A DNA stretch of 30,888 bases from the IMG/VR virus record IMGVR_UViG_3300036831_000239, positions 1 through 30,888 of that record; one strand, given 5' to 3'. Numbering within the stretch: the stretch's first letter is position 1; each line of letters starts with the position of its first letter. The notes under the pieces were generated by a model. The model made no database searches, was not told the origin of the DNA, and saw nothing but the letters and a program-made list of their open reading frames with translations. Below are positions 14,276-22,603 of this stretch, piece by piece. A program made the position numbers and the translations under genes. The DNA is from a virus.

Positions 14276-15651
14276 GCTTCTTGACCGGTGCGATGGGAGG
14301 GACCAACGCGTCACGGCCGACCGTCTATACCGGCATCCAGATCCAGACTTCGGCCCAGGGCGTGCCGATCGCCATCGTCTGGGGCAAGAACCGCATCGCC
14401 CCCAATCTCATCTGGTACAACAATTTCCAGAGCCACAAGCAGTCGCAGAAAGGCGCCGGCGGCAAGGGCGGCTCCAAAGGTTCCGGCAACTACACCTACA
14501 CGGCATCGGTTATTCTGGCGCTCTGCGAAGGCCCGATGCACGGCACGGCGCCCAATTACGGCATCGAGGCGGTGTGGGCGGACCAGACGGAATACTTTAC
14601 CGGCGGCCTTGCGAAGCTGAACCTCAGCGTAGCGCCGGGCACCGCTTCGCAAGGCGTGTGGGCCTTTCTGACGAGCAATTATCCCGCCCAGGCGCTCGCC
14701 TATGCCTACACGGCCTACCTGTACACGGAGACCTATCAGCTCGGCTCGTCCGCCGCGCTGCCGAACCACAATTTCGAAGTGGCGGGTGTGCTCGCCTATT
14801 CGATGGCGTCTTCCGGCGCGCCGAACGGCGATGCCAACCCCGCCGATATCATCTCGGACTTCCTGACCAATCCGCAATACTCAATCGGGATTGCGAGCGC
14901 CGCGCTCGATGCGCCTTCGCTGGCTTTCTACAAGACCTATTGCACCGCGGCCGGCATCTTCTTCTCGCCGGTGCTCGGCGGCAACAACGGGCAGGAGCAG
15001 ACAAGCTCGGTTCTCGATCGCTGGGCGGCGCTCTCGAATACCTGGATTTTCTGGTCGGGGGGCGTGTTCAAATTCGTGCCGTTGGGCGACAGCGCAATCA
15101 CGAATAACGGCGTCACCTACACGCCGAACCTGACCATTCAGTACGACCTGACATACGACGATTTCATCGCCACCAAAGTGAAGCAGGGCGCCTCATCAGG
15201 CGACGGCGCGAGCAAGACGGGAGACGGCGGTCCTATCCTGGTGACGCGCGCGGATCCCGCCGATTGCCCCAATCACGTGAAGGTCGAGATCAAGGACCGC
15301 GGCAACGCCTACAATTCCGCGCCCTACGAATGGCAGGATCAAGGTCTCGTCGACCAGTTTGGGCAGATCGATTCGACCGTCACCCAGGCGCATGAGATTT
15401 GCGAGCTGTCCATCGCTGCATCCGTGGCGCAACTCATCGGCCAGCGCGCGGCCTATATCCGCAACACCTACAGTTTCAAGCTCGGTTACGAATTCTCGCT
15501 CCTTGAGCCCGGCGATCTTGTCAGCCTGACCGATCCGCATATCGGCTTGACCCAATTCCCCGTGCGCATCCGCACCATCGACGAGGACGAATCCGGAAAC
15601 CTTTCGATCGTCGCCGAAGAATTCCCAGGCGGCATCGGGACGGCGCTCTAA
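14272..15651 (+). CDS. tail tip (J/megatron-like) protein, N-terminal part
   Basis: 459 residues, starting in an ATGA overlap. It resembles the N-terminal two thirds of alphaproteobacterial tail tip proteins (Phage-tail_3 type): GIQIQTSAQGVPIAIVWGKN, a Gly-rich loop, YTYTASVILALCEGP, then a C-terminal part with EWQDQGLVDQFG and FSLLEPGDLVSLTD. It stops at IVAEEFPGGIGTAL. In intact relatives this point is followed by a linker and then an 'NP-P-x-I-F-E-P' region. That region lies instead at 17856-18872. I therefore read this as the 5' part of a gene split by insertion. It could still be made as a separate chain. Confidence 0.75.
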   Translation: MSFLTGAMGGTNASRPTVYTGIQIQTSAQGVPIAIVWGKNRIAPNLIWYNNFQSHKQSQKGAGGKGGSKGSGNYTYTASVILALCEGPMHGTAPNYGIEAVWADQTEYFTGGLAKLNLSVAPGTASQGVWAFLTSNYPAQALAYAYTAYLYTETYQLGSSAALPNHNFEVAGVLAYSMASSGAPNGDANPADIISDFLTNPQYSIGIASAALDAPSLAFYKTYCTAAGIFFSPVLGGNNGQEQTSSVLDRWAALSNTWIFWSGGVFKFVPLGDSAITNNGVTYTPNLTIQYDLTYDDFIATKVKQGASSGDGASKTGDGGPILVTRADPADCPNHVKVEIKDRGNAYNSAPYEWQDQGLVDQFGQIDSTVTQAHEICELSIAASVAQLIGQRAAYIRNTYSFKLGYEFSLLEPGDLVSLTDPHIGLTQFPVRIRTIDEDESGNLSIVAEEFPGGIGTAL

Positions 15652-15687
15652 ATTCAGACGCGGCACAAATCCGCAGAAGGCGTAGGT

Positions 15688-15894
15688 ATGTCAGAACAAT
15701 CCGACTTCGGCGATGGCGTTGGCTTCTCGGTGAAACGCCCGAACTCGACAGACGGGGCTTCCGCCCCCAACGTGAAGGGCAGATTATCCGACTTCGCGAA
15801 GGGAGCGGAAACACAATGGCCTTCCAAAGACCAAAGCCGCCAGAATGGGCCGGGTTCTTCGCGTCTATTCTCGTCTTGGGGGCATCCCAAGTGA
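15688..15894 (+). CDS. possible small ORF overlapping the two-TM gene
   Basis: 68 residues (MSEQSDFGDGVGFSVKRPN...). The first 45 residues look soluble and protein-like; the rest overlaps the next gene in another frame. The overlap of 79 nt and the weak ribosome site argue against it. It might instead be the remnant of a gene truncated when the insert formed. Confidence 0.3.
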   Translation: MSEQSDFGDGVGFSVKRPNSTDGASAPNVKGRLSDFAKGAETQWPSKDQSRQNGPGSSRLFSSWGHPK

Positions 15895-16961
15895 TCGGGG
15901 TGGGCAACAACGCCGCGCTACAAACCTGGTTGTTCTACTTGGGGGCGGGTGGATTAGTGCTCTCTCTCGTCTGGTATGCCGCGCGCCTAATTACTTCGTA
16001 TTTTGGCGCTCATTCCGAGAACGGTTCTGGGCGACTGGATATGCGCGTCAGCACGTATGCTGGCCACGATATTTCAGGCACTGTCTACACCGGCGAGACA
16101 GTAAACGTACACCATCACCACGCGCCGCAACCTCACCCAATGGGCACGGCCTTGGGGCTGTTACCGCCGCAACCGCCCACCAAGGAGACGGAAAGCATCT
16201 ATGAGAAGCTAGCCCGCAGAAACCGCGCACAACGGGACACAAAGCTAAAGGACGCGATCAATTACGCGGTCACTGGGCTTTGGGATTCTCCACCACTGGA
16301 AAACACTCAGGGCGGCCTGATTCAAAGGGCTGGAGAAGAACTAGTGAAATTTCATCAATTTGCGCTTGATGGTGAATTGCGCGTCTGGGGTCAACATCCA
16401 GTAAGCAAAATCTATGTGGAAATCCCGCCGCATTACTGGACGGCAAATCGAATTCGCTTTCTAAGCATATTTCTTGATCAAACAGCCATGGAAGTCGACG
16501 ATGCGTGCGAACTGCCGAGACCGCCATACACTGATCATATGGTTAGCAAGGTTCAGGTAGAAAGGTTGTGGCCGCCGACAGATGCGAACGAAATGCTTTC
16601 TCTGCAACAAGCATCGCAGGTAGCGTACGAAGTGGCAGAAAGAGACGGTTGGCTGGACTTAGTCGTAAACCGGAAGGCAGTCGAACACGCGCAGCTGGCG
16701 CAATTTAAATACATGATGGTGCTGGTGGGCGCAGACGGACTTGCGGTTCTTACGGGAATCAGACCGCCGTCAACGCAACGATATCCAATTCCAGCCTACG
16801 AACTGAGGAATGTTCATCCAGAATATGCCGCAACAAGCAATCTGCATGAATCGCACCCCGGCGGCGCACTGATGTATCGGGACGTTTCCATAAGCAGGCG
16901 AGACTTAGACAAGGTCATTGAAAAGTACCGGGGCCATGCAGAGAACGCGAGGCAACAATGA
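15816..16961 (+). CDS. two-TM protein of unknown function carried by the insert
   Basis: 381 residues; GGGAG (15801-15805) lies 10 nt before the ATG. Two membrane segments (about residues 12-30 and 37-58) are followed by a polar stretch with alternating small residues (STYAGHDISGTVYTGETVNV) and a HHHH run (about 99-102). Then comes a large soluble domain of about 260 residues with charged helices (YEKLARRNRAQRDTKLKDAI) and a beta-rich end. The soluble part probably faces the cytoplasm. I recognise no family. It is less GC-rich than the phage genes. A role as a cargo gene, for example superinfection exclusion or defence, is a guess from architecture and place. Confidence 0.8.
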   Translation: MAFQRPKPPEWAGFFASILVLGASQVIGVGNNAALQTWLFYLGAGGLVLSLVWYAARLITSYFGAHSENGSGRLDMRVSTYAGHDISGTVYTGETVNVHHHHAPQPHPMGTALGLLPPQPPTKETESIYEKLARRNRAQRDTKLKDAINYAVTGLWDSPPLENTQGGLIQRAGEELVKFHQFALDGELRVWGQHPVSKIYVEIPPHYWTANRIRFLSIFLDQTAMEVDDACELPRPPYTDHMVSKVQVERLWPPTDANEMLSLQQASQVAYEVAERDGWLDLVVNRKAVEHAQLAQFKYMMVLVGADGLAVLTGIRPPSTQRYPIPAYELRNVHPEYAATSNLHESHPGGALMYRDVSISRRDLDKVIEKYRGHAENARQQ

Positions 16962-17047
16962 CAAAGCCTTGGATTCACCCGCTCAATGGAAAGCTAGGTA
17001 CAGCAGGTCAGAGTCGCTCAACACGCACCACAATCGTTGGAAACTGA
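16958..17047 (+). CDS. possible 29-aa ORF after the two-TM gene
   Basis: Begins in an ATGA overlap with the preceding stop and encodes MTKPWIHPLNGKLG.... Only the overlap supports it; 29 residues is within chance. The rest of the gap to 17123, between convergent genes, shows nothing I can name. Confidence 0.2.
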   Translation: MTKPWIHPLNGKLGTAGQSRSTRTTIVGN

Positions 17048-17123
17048 ACGACTAAGTTCCGTTCCATTTCGCTCTCTCTTCCAGTATTAAACGCCACCGA
17101 CTCTGCGTTCGCGCACCCTCTGG

Positions 17124-17345
17124 TCAAGGAAGTGGCTTAGTGAGGCGGCTGCCGTAACCATCTGGTATGTTGACACCAGCTTCGCGCGCCTTCTTTCCGT
17201 CCCGAAGCCCCGTACCATCGCATGCAGCGCATTTCGGGATAGGCGCCCTAGGAGAATGCGGCACGACTCGCCGCGACTCCACTACGTAACCGTTTCCGTC
17301 ACAAGCGGTACACTTGTCTATCATTGAAAATATACCATTAGTCAT
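17124..17345 (-). CDS. small DnaJ-type zinc-finger protein
   Basis: 73 residues with two CxxCxGxG motifs, CTACDGNG (about residues 12-19) and CAACDGTG (about 38-45). Four cysteines spaced like this bind one zinc ion in DnaJ-type fingers. There is no J domain. The ATG at 17345 has AAGGG 8 nt upstream on the minus strand; an internal ATG at 17324 has none. It lies 13 nt after the stop of the other minus-strand gene, so the two probably form a unit. The role is unknown; binding of RNA, DNA or unfolded protein is possible. Confidence 0.7.
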   Translation of the reverse strand: MTNGIFSMIDKCTACDGNGYVVESRRVVPHSPRAPIPKCAACDGTGLRDGKKAREAGVNIPDGYGSRLTKPLP

Positions 17346-17358
17346 TGTGGAAGCCCTT

Positions 17359-17553
17359 CTAGCAAAGTTTTTTGTTTCGGCAGTTTCCTATGGCGACGAT
17401 ATGGAAGTCGGTCGCAATCTGCGAAATGAACGTCGATGTCTCGTCCTGGGCGCGCGCGGGACGAATAACAGGAGCAAAGACATTGGCCCAAAGGCCGATA
17501 GCGATGGCCGCTAGAATAATCTTGGTAGTGCGATCAACAACTGGCGCGGTCAT
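17359..17553 (-). CDS. small exported or membrane-anchored protein
   Basis: 64 residues from the ATG at 17553 (GGAG 10 nt upstream); a GTG at 17580 would add nine. Residues about 10-30 are hydrophobic (IILAAIAIGLWANVFAPVI) and followed by RPARAQDE, a likely signal peptidase site. The mature part is short and ends in NCRNKKLC, with two cysteines that could pair. Similar small proteins (hydrophobic start with GLWAN, a short helix, C-terminal cysteines) occur in rhizobial-type genomes, to my memory without known function. It is first in a two-gene minus-strand unit. Confidence 0.65.
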   Translation of the reverse strand: MTAPVVDRTTKIILAAIAIGLWANVFAPVIRPARAQDETSTFISQIATDFHIVAIGNCRNKKLC

Positions 17554-17689
17554 AGAGCAGTTCTCCGAATCTAACGTCACAAAGATATGTTACTCTGTTC
17601 CGTCGCAAGCGCACACCGCGCGGCTCGTGTCTTGCCGGTCTTGGAGATCTCACCAGACCTCGCCAGCACGTTCAGCCGCTTACGCGCTT

Positions 17690-17735
17690 CTCCCTGTCAT
17701 GGACTTGACCGGCTATCTCGACGCGTCGATTCCCT
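17690..17735. repeat. possible degenerate host-type palindromic repeat
   Basis: CCTGTCATGGACTTGACCGG followed by CTATCTCGACGCGTCGATTC resembles the 'GTCATGGCCGGACTTGACCCGG' repeats of alphaproteobacterial genomes. The match is from memory and there is no second copy in the window. The surrounding stretch 17581-17855 otherwise shows no gene I can support; a frame beginning at 17587 has shadow-like composition. Confidence 0.3.
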
Positions 17736-17855
17736 AAGCCGCAATTGCGTGGTCGAACATGCCCAAAAAGCTAGGCGCGGTCCCGTCCGTTTTCTTGTGG
17801 CCCTTGCCCCACGATACTGCTCTTTTTCCTCTGCGCCTCTGGTGGTGAACCTACC

Positions 17856-18872
17856 ATGCCAGGACAGCAGCAATCCGCGAGCGGTGGCAGCTACGATCCG
17901 AATGTCGATCCGGGCGATGTCAATCCGCCCGCGATCTTCGAGCCCTCCATGGCGCTCTGCATCTCCGGCGCACCCGAAGTGTGGGTTACGGCGAGCGGAG
18001 GCACCGATTGGGGCGGGGCGATCGTCTCGATTTCTTTCGACGGCACGAACTTTTCCGTCATCGGTCACATCACCGCGCCGGCCCTCCAGGGCGGTCTAAC
18101 GGCAGCCCTGCCCTATCACGGCGATCCGGACAATTCGGGCACGCTATCGATCGATCTGACCGCGAGCGCCGGCATCATGCCGACGAGCGCCACCCACGCC
18201 GATGCCGATGCCTTCCGGACCCTTGCGTATGTCTGTTCCAATTTCAGTACGGTGGCGCCGAACGACGGCGAGCTGATCGCTTATGGTGCGGTTGCGGCAA
18301 CAGGAACCTACACCAGCGACCTCGCCTATCTCAGGCGCGGGCTCTACGGCACGCCCGACATGGGCCATGCGATCACGTCGTTCTTCACCCGCATCGATCT
18401 CGGGGAAATCGGCAAGGCACTCAACTCGATCATCGTGTACAAGCTGCCGCCGCAATATATTGGCGCCACGCTCTATCTGAAATTCCAGAGCTTCAACGTG
18501 TTCGGCCGGGCCTTACAGGATATCGCGAGCGTCGTCGAATACACCTATGTGCCTTCGGGGCAAGGCTACGGCTACAGCGCCGGCGTGCCTTCTACCCCGA
18601 CCGGCCTCGCGGGTTACGCGCGTGGTGCTTCCGGTTCCGGCTACAACACGCTCAACTGGACCGCCAATCCGTCCGGCGATGCCGTGCAGTATTATACCGT
18701 GCTCCGGCGCCTGAGTGGTTTCGGTTCATACACTGCGATCGGCACGTCATCGGGCACGAGCTACAACGACAACAGTGCCGCGACCGGCATCACCTACGAT
18801 TACGAACTGACCGCGACCAATGTTTCCGGCACCAGCGCCGCCGCAGGTCCCGTCACCGTCACGACCAACTGA
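17856..18872 (+). CDS. tail tip (J/megatron-like) protein, C-terminal part
   Basis: 338 residues. NVDPGDVNPPAIFEP (about residues 15-29), then PEVWVTASGGTDWGGAIVSI and RGLYGTPDMGHA, form the middle-to-C-terminal region of alphaproteobacterial tail tip proteins. The end (about 245-338, TPTGLAGYARG...YYTVLRRLSG...YDYELTATN) is one FN3 domain. The frame is open upstream from 17775 without a convincing start, and the ATG at 17856 has only a weak GGTGG. This looks like the 3' part of the gene begun at 14272. Whether it is translated on its own is open. Confidence 0.75.
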   Translation: MPGQQQSASGGSYDPNVDPGDVNPPAIFEPSMALCISGAPEVWVTASGGTDWGGAIVSISFDGTNFSVIGHITAPALQGGLTAALPYHGDPDNSGTLSIDLTASAGIMPTSATHADADAFRTLAYVCSNFSTVAPNDGELIAYGAVAATGTYTSDLAYLRRGLYGTPDMGHAITSFFTRIDLGEIGKALNSIIVYKLPPQYIGATLYLKFQSFNVFGRALQDIASVVEYTYVPSGQGYGYSAGVPSTPTGLAGYARGASGSGYNTLNWTANPSGDAVQYYTVLRRLSGFGSYTAIGTSSGTSYNDNSAATGITYDYELTATNVSGTSAAAGPVTVTTN

Positions 18873-18887
18873 TCTTTCACCAAACAA

Positions 18888-19003
18888 ACCCATCCTCGCG
18901 AACGCGGGGACCCAGAGGGTGGAGCGCGACAAAAAAGGCGCGTGCCGTCGCTTCGTTTTCACCCGCCACGCATCTGGGTTCCCGCTTTCGCGGGAATGAC
19001 ACC
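18888..19003. repeat. inverted-repeat element before the next tail gene
   Basis: The left arm (CATCCTCGCGAACGCGGGGA, then CCCAGAGGGTGGAGCG) pairs imperfectly with the right arm (CGCCACGCATCTGGGTTCCC, then GCTTTCGCGGGAATG). Each arm has its own small hairpin (CGCGAACGCG; CCCGCTTTCGCGGG). The form 'CATTCCCGCGAAAGCGGGAA' is a common dispersed repeat in proteobacterial genomes. It fills most of the 148-nt gap between genes. Confidence 0.7.
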
Positions 19004-19020
19004 ATTGAAGAGGGCTCGCG

Positions 19021-19500
19021 ATGGCCAGCATTGTCCTTCAGGCGCCGGGGCCGAATATCGCCTTTGGTGCGGCACCATCCGGCTCGACCTACATCTCCGA
19101 TGCGAACGGGCTGGTCGTCATCACCAACGGCAGCGTAAATGACGAACTGTATCTTCTCGGCGCCGGGTGCATCGCGCTCGTTCCGGGCGGATTCGGCGGC
19201 AATTCGAACCAGATCGGCACGTTGTACACCGTGCAAGTAACCGATCTCGCACAGATCATCGTCTGCACCAACGCGGGCGCCTTCACGCTCAATTTGCCCG
19301 CGACATTCCCAGTCGGCTTCTACGTCGACGCTATCCAGGGCGGCGCCGGCACGGTAACGGCAAACCCGCTCGGCGGCGGCTCGACCGTCGGCGCGCATCA
19401 GACGACGCAAGCGCAATACCTGCAGCTCCGATGCGTCGTCATCGCGAACAATGCCGGACTGACCGCGGCCGTGTGGGACACGATCCGGATGGGCGCGTAA
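19021..19500 (+). CDS. tail accessory protein of unknown function
   Basis: 159 residues; AGAGGG lies about 5 nt before the ATG. It is Gly/Ala/Thr-rich and beta-like throughout (MASIVLQAPGPNIAFGAAPS..., LGGGSTVGAHQTTQAQYLQL), ending AVWDTIRMGA. It follows the tip gene and precedes two fibre-like genes, so a tip or fibre-attachment role is likely. No family is recognised. Only 4 nt separate it from the next start. Confidence 0.7.
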   Translation: MASIVLQAPGPNIAFGAAPSGSTYISDANGLVVITNGSVNDELYLLGAGCIALVPGGFGGNSNQIGTLYTVQVTDLAQIIVCTNAGAFTLNLPATFPVGFYVDAIQGGAGTVTANPLGGGSTVGAHQTTQAQYLQLRCVVIANNAGLTAAVWDTIRMGA

Positions 19501-19504
19501 GCCC

Positions 19505-20095
19505 GTGGCGAGGAACAACGCCTCCTACTCGTTCCAGATTGTCGTCAGGCAGGCGAACGGCCAGCCCTACGACCTGACCGGCCGTTCGCTGGTCATGCAG
19601 TTCAAGAACTCGACCGGCTCTGCCCCAACAGGAGCGGCAACGCTGCAAACGAGCGACGGCTCGATCGTCGTACAGAACCCTGCCGCGGCCGGCATTGCCA
19701 CCGGTACGCTCTCCGCGACCCAGATGGGCCTCATGGCTCAGGGTACCTGGTACTGGGACATGCTCGATATCACCAATGCGGGCGTGCCGGTGTCGCTCGG
19801 TGCGGGGATTCTTCCCGTCCGCCAGGGCATCACGAATTCGACAACGCCGGTGATGCCGACGCCGGGGATTCTTCTCCCTGGGGCCGGGATAGACGCCATT
19901 CAGGTCACGGCACCGGGCGATTCGATCACGCTTCAGCTTGCGCCATCGGGACCACCCGGCAGCGGCGCCAGTTACCTGCCGCAAACTGCGCCGTCAGCTC
20001 CGGCCACAGGCTTTCTCGTCTACTGCGACGCCTTTGACGGGATCCTCAAAGCCATTTCGTCCAACGGCGAAATCACGGACCTCGCTCTGCCATGA
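19505..20095 (+). CDS. baseplate/fibre-attachment protein, BppU-N-like start
   Basis: 196 residues from a GTG at 19505. The first 100 residues (YSFQIVVRQANGQPYDLTGR, VMQFKN, GATLQTSDGSIVV, GTWYWDMLDI) resemble the N-terminal domain of phage upper baseplate proteins, a beta sandwich that docks fibres. A Pro/Gly-rich linker follows (about 110-165), then TGFLVYCDAFDGILKAISSNGEITDLALP-like end, the type that closes many fibre chains. The stop overlaps the next ATG (ATGA). Confidence 0.6.
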   Translation: MARNNASYSFQIVVRQANGQPYDLTGRSLVMQFKNSTGSAPTGAATLQTSDGSIVVQNPAAAGIATGTLSATQMGLMAQGTWYWDMLDITNAGVPVSLGAGILPVRQGITNSTTPVMPTPGILLPGAGIDAIQVTAPGDSITLQLAPSGPPGSGASYLPQTAPSAPATGFLVYCDAFDGILKAISSNGEITDLALP

Positions 20096-22503
20096 AACCA
20101 CGTTCGATCCTCGCTGCGCTGTCCATGGCCCTGTTCGCATCGCCAGCGGCAGCAAGTGAAATCTCCTACATGCCAAGCTGGCTCAACGTGCTGGCGTATG
20201 GCGAGAAGGCGGACGGTCATTTCGGCGATGCTTCTGTAACCTGGTCGGCGGGAACCGCTGGAACGGCCCAAGTCTGCTGGCCTGGCGGCACGTTCACCAC
20301 AGCCGACATCGGCAAGGGCGTCACACTCGACCTGGCCGATGTGGGCAATGCGCCGCTCAACACGCACTTTACTGCGGTCGCCAGCACGCACTGCATGACG
20401 GTGGCTGACACCATCACCTATCCGAGCACGTACATTCTCCCCACGTGGGTCGACGTGGACGGCGCGAACTACGGCTACGGCTACCTCCCCGGCGACACGG
20501 GGCACTGTTCATACTCGGGCTGCGGCGGCGCGCCTTCGTACACCGTGAAGGTCGTGCAGCTGATCGATCCGACCGCGCCGCACGGCCCGACGATCAATTC
20601 CGGGGGCTTGGGCGGGACCAGCGGCTCTCGTTACCTCATGGGCACCAGCGCGGCGCTGGCGAACCGGCCCTTCGTCATCAACGCAACGATCTCCGTTGGA
20701 GGGGCGGTAACGGCGCTCGGGTCGATCGTGCAGGTTGGATATTACGACTCGGCCTCGGGCAGCCCGCTGTCTGTGGTGCCAGCCATCCAGAACGCGCAAG
20801 GGCAATGGGTACAGGACACGTCTAATCCGCTGACCGGTGCGACGATCAATCCGGTTTTCGGCGTAGCGCCGGGCGGTCTCGCCATGACGCGATCGAGCAC
20901 GGCGATCAACAATTTCTCCTGTCCGAACGGAAGCGCTACGACGGCGATGAGCGGCAGCGGTTCAGGTCTCATGATCGACTGTGACGAGGTGCTGTCGGCG
21001 GCGTGGTGGGGGACGGACAACTGGCAGTTCGAAGAGAACGCCTTCACCGCGATGCTGAACTATAACAGCGCCGGCGACCCGAAGTGCCTCTACCACCCAG
21101 CTGGAAAGTACTACCACTCGAAGGTCTGGAATTTCACGCTGAACGGCCGCTCATACCTCTGCGGCGACTCCAATGCGCGTTTCCCGGGACTGACCAACAT
21201 CTTCGGTGCTCCCAATTCGGCGGGCGACATGGTCGATGTGGCGGGCTGCAACAAACGTGGACTGCAGCACTTTGGCGGCGGTCTCCTGTACGACGACCCG
21301 ACCTCCGGCACCACGGCGGGCTGCGGCATCGTCGGCATCCTGTTTTCGGGGGTGCGCGAAAGCACCCAGCACCAGAACGCCGTGATGAGCGGCGGCGAAT
21401 GCAACTGGTGCACGCTCGATGTCTATTGTTTCAACATGCGCGGCCGCTGCATCGGCACCAACGCAGATGCTTCCGGCAATGCCGGGTGGGGCGAGAGCCA
21501 GGTCGATTATCGCGCCGAGAACATGGGCGACGTGGACCAGAACGACGGCGGCGGCCACGTCATGCATTATCCATCTGTTGACCTGACGGCGCTGGGCGGC
21601 GGCAGCAATAATAATCTGCGCGTCGGGTGCAACAATCAGGCGCGCGTCTACCGCAGCTTCGGCAGGTCCGTGTACATCGCCGACGAGGCGGCCGGCAACG
21701 CGCACAACATCTGGATTTGCCTCGGCGCCCATTCCGAGGGGTCGTCCATGTTTGGGACCGGCGCGGGCGGCAATCTCCTGCAGCTCGGCGACAATGCAGG
21801 CGCGACGACCGATTGGCCGAAACTGGGCGGGGGCGTCGTCTCTGGCGTGGACGGCAACATCAGCCACGTCAGCGTCTGGGGCGACTACACAAACCCGCAA
21901 TACGGCACCGCGGCGATCCTCAGCTACAATGGCAACGACATTAAGGGCTTTGTATCCATTGGCGGGACCAACGAGGCGCTGGGCAGGGGTATCGACAACG
22001 AGAACTGTACGGGCTGCTCGATCAGTGTGACCCACATCTCCGCCAACGACTACGGCTATACGTTAGGCGGCGGTGGCAGCGGCAACTCGCTCAATGCCTA
22101 TGGCAGCGAAGCCTCGGTAGCGCAGAACATCGAAGCCGCACAACAGCCGCAAGGTGCCAATCCGGCCCAGTATCCCGGCTGGACGACAATGCCTGGGTTC
22201 CCGACGTGGACGGTTCAAAACACCATCAAGGCACATCCTGGTGGCGGCCAGTCGAACGCGACGCTCCTGTCCGGGGCGATCGACAGCGTCAGCCTCGTGA
22301 CCTCCACTGACGACAGCGTCAAACTCATGGCGGCGTGGTTTGGTGGCTGTCAGTTCGTCATCAACAATGGCTCCAACCCCATGATGGTGTGGGGCTATTC
22401 GGTTTCCGATCAGATCAACAACGCCTCGTCCATCGAACAGGCCGCAAACACTGCGTACTGGTATTGCTCGTACAAACCGAACAAGTGGTACAGGCAGACC
22501 TGA
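20092..22503 (+). CDS. large fibre/spike-like protein with a signal peptide
   Basis: 803 residues, starting in an ATGA overlap. Residues 1-22 are a clear Sec signal: basic start KPR, hydrophobic core, SPAAAS before the likely cut. The rest is Gly/Ser/Asn/Thr-rich and beta-like; residues about 300-680 have short repeating turns (GDNAGATTDWPKLGGGVVSG, HISANDYGYTLGGGGSGNS) as in right-handed beta-helix spikes. About 20 cysteines are spread along it, which suits an exported, disulfide-bonded protein better than a cytoplasmic virion fibre. Position suggests receptor binding. No catalytic motif is visible. Fold and role are inference. Confidence 0.75.
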   Translation: MKPRSILAALSMALFASPAAASEISYMPSWLNVLAYGEKADGHFGDASVTWSAGTAGTAQVCWPGGTFTTADIGKGVTLDLADVGNAPLNTHFTAVASTHCMTVADTITYPSTYILPTWVDVDGANYGYGYLPGDTGHCSYSGCGGAPSYTVKVVQLIDPTAPHGPTINSGGLGGTSGSRYLMGTSAALANRPFVINATISVGGAVTALGSIVQVGYYDSASGSPLSVVPAIQNAQGQWVQDTSNPLTGATINPVFGVAPGGLAMTRSSTAINNFSCPNGSATTAMSGSGSGLMIDCDEVLSAAWWGTDNWQFEENAFTAMLNYNSAGDPKCLYHPAGKYYHSKVWNFTLNGRSYLCGDSNARFPGLTNIFGAPNSAGDMVDVAGCNKRGLQHFGGGLLYDDPTSGTTAGCGIVGILFSGVRESTQHQNAVMSGGECNWCTLDVYCFNMRGRCIGTNADASGNAGWGESQVDYRAENMGDVDQNDGGGHVMHYPSVDLTALGGGSNNNLRVGCNNQARVYRSFGRSVYIADEAAGNAHNIWICLGAHSEGSSMFGTGAGGNLLQLGDNAGATTDWPKLGGGVVSGVDGNISHVSVWGDYTNPQYGTAAILSYNGNDIKGFVSIGGTNEALGRGIDNENCTGCSISVTHISANDYGYTLGGGGSGNSLNAYGSEASVAQNIEAAQQPQGANPAQYPGWTTMPGFPTWTVQNTIKAHPGGGQSNATLLSGAIDSVSLVTSTDDSVKLMAAWFGGCQFVINNGSNPMMVWGYSVSDQINNASSIEQAANTAYWYCSYKPNKWYRQT

Positions 22504-22603
22504 AGTTTCGAGCCCGGTGAATTTAGAACTTTACCAAGCAGGCGCGCTGCACCAACTGGGCGGCGCGAAATAACCACTTCCTTCCATATCCGGAGTCTCC
22601 CGC

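Larger units (their letters stand above)
15640..17830. mobile_element. insert of about 2.2 kb splitting the tail tip gene
   Basis: Everything between the two tip fragments is foreign to a tail operon: a two-TM protein gene, two small minus-strand genes and non-coding sequence. Much of it is visibly less GC-rich than the flanks. An in-frame join such as CTCT (15646-15649) to GCGCCTCT (17831-17838) would restore a continuous frame, giving ...GTAL-CASGGEPTMPG.... Exact ends are not certain. No transposase, recombinase or clear terminal repeat is seen, so the mechanism is unknown. Confidence 0.6.

Noticed and set aside
17587-18099. 170-residue frame upstream of and over the tip C-terminal part
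   Set aside because: It is out of frame with the tip gene over most of its length and has shadow composition.
21151-22035. 294-residue minus-strand frame opposite the 803-residue gene
   Set aside because: Composition (Ala/Val/Asp-rich) is that of a shadow frame, with no start signals.
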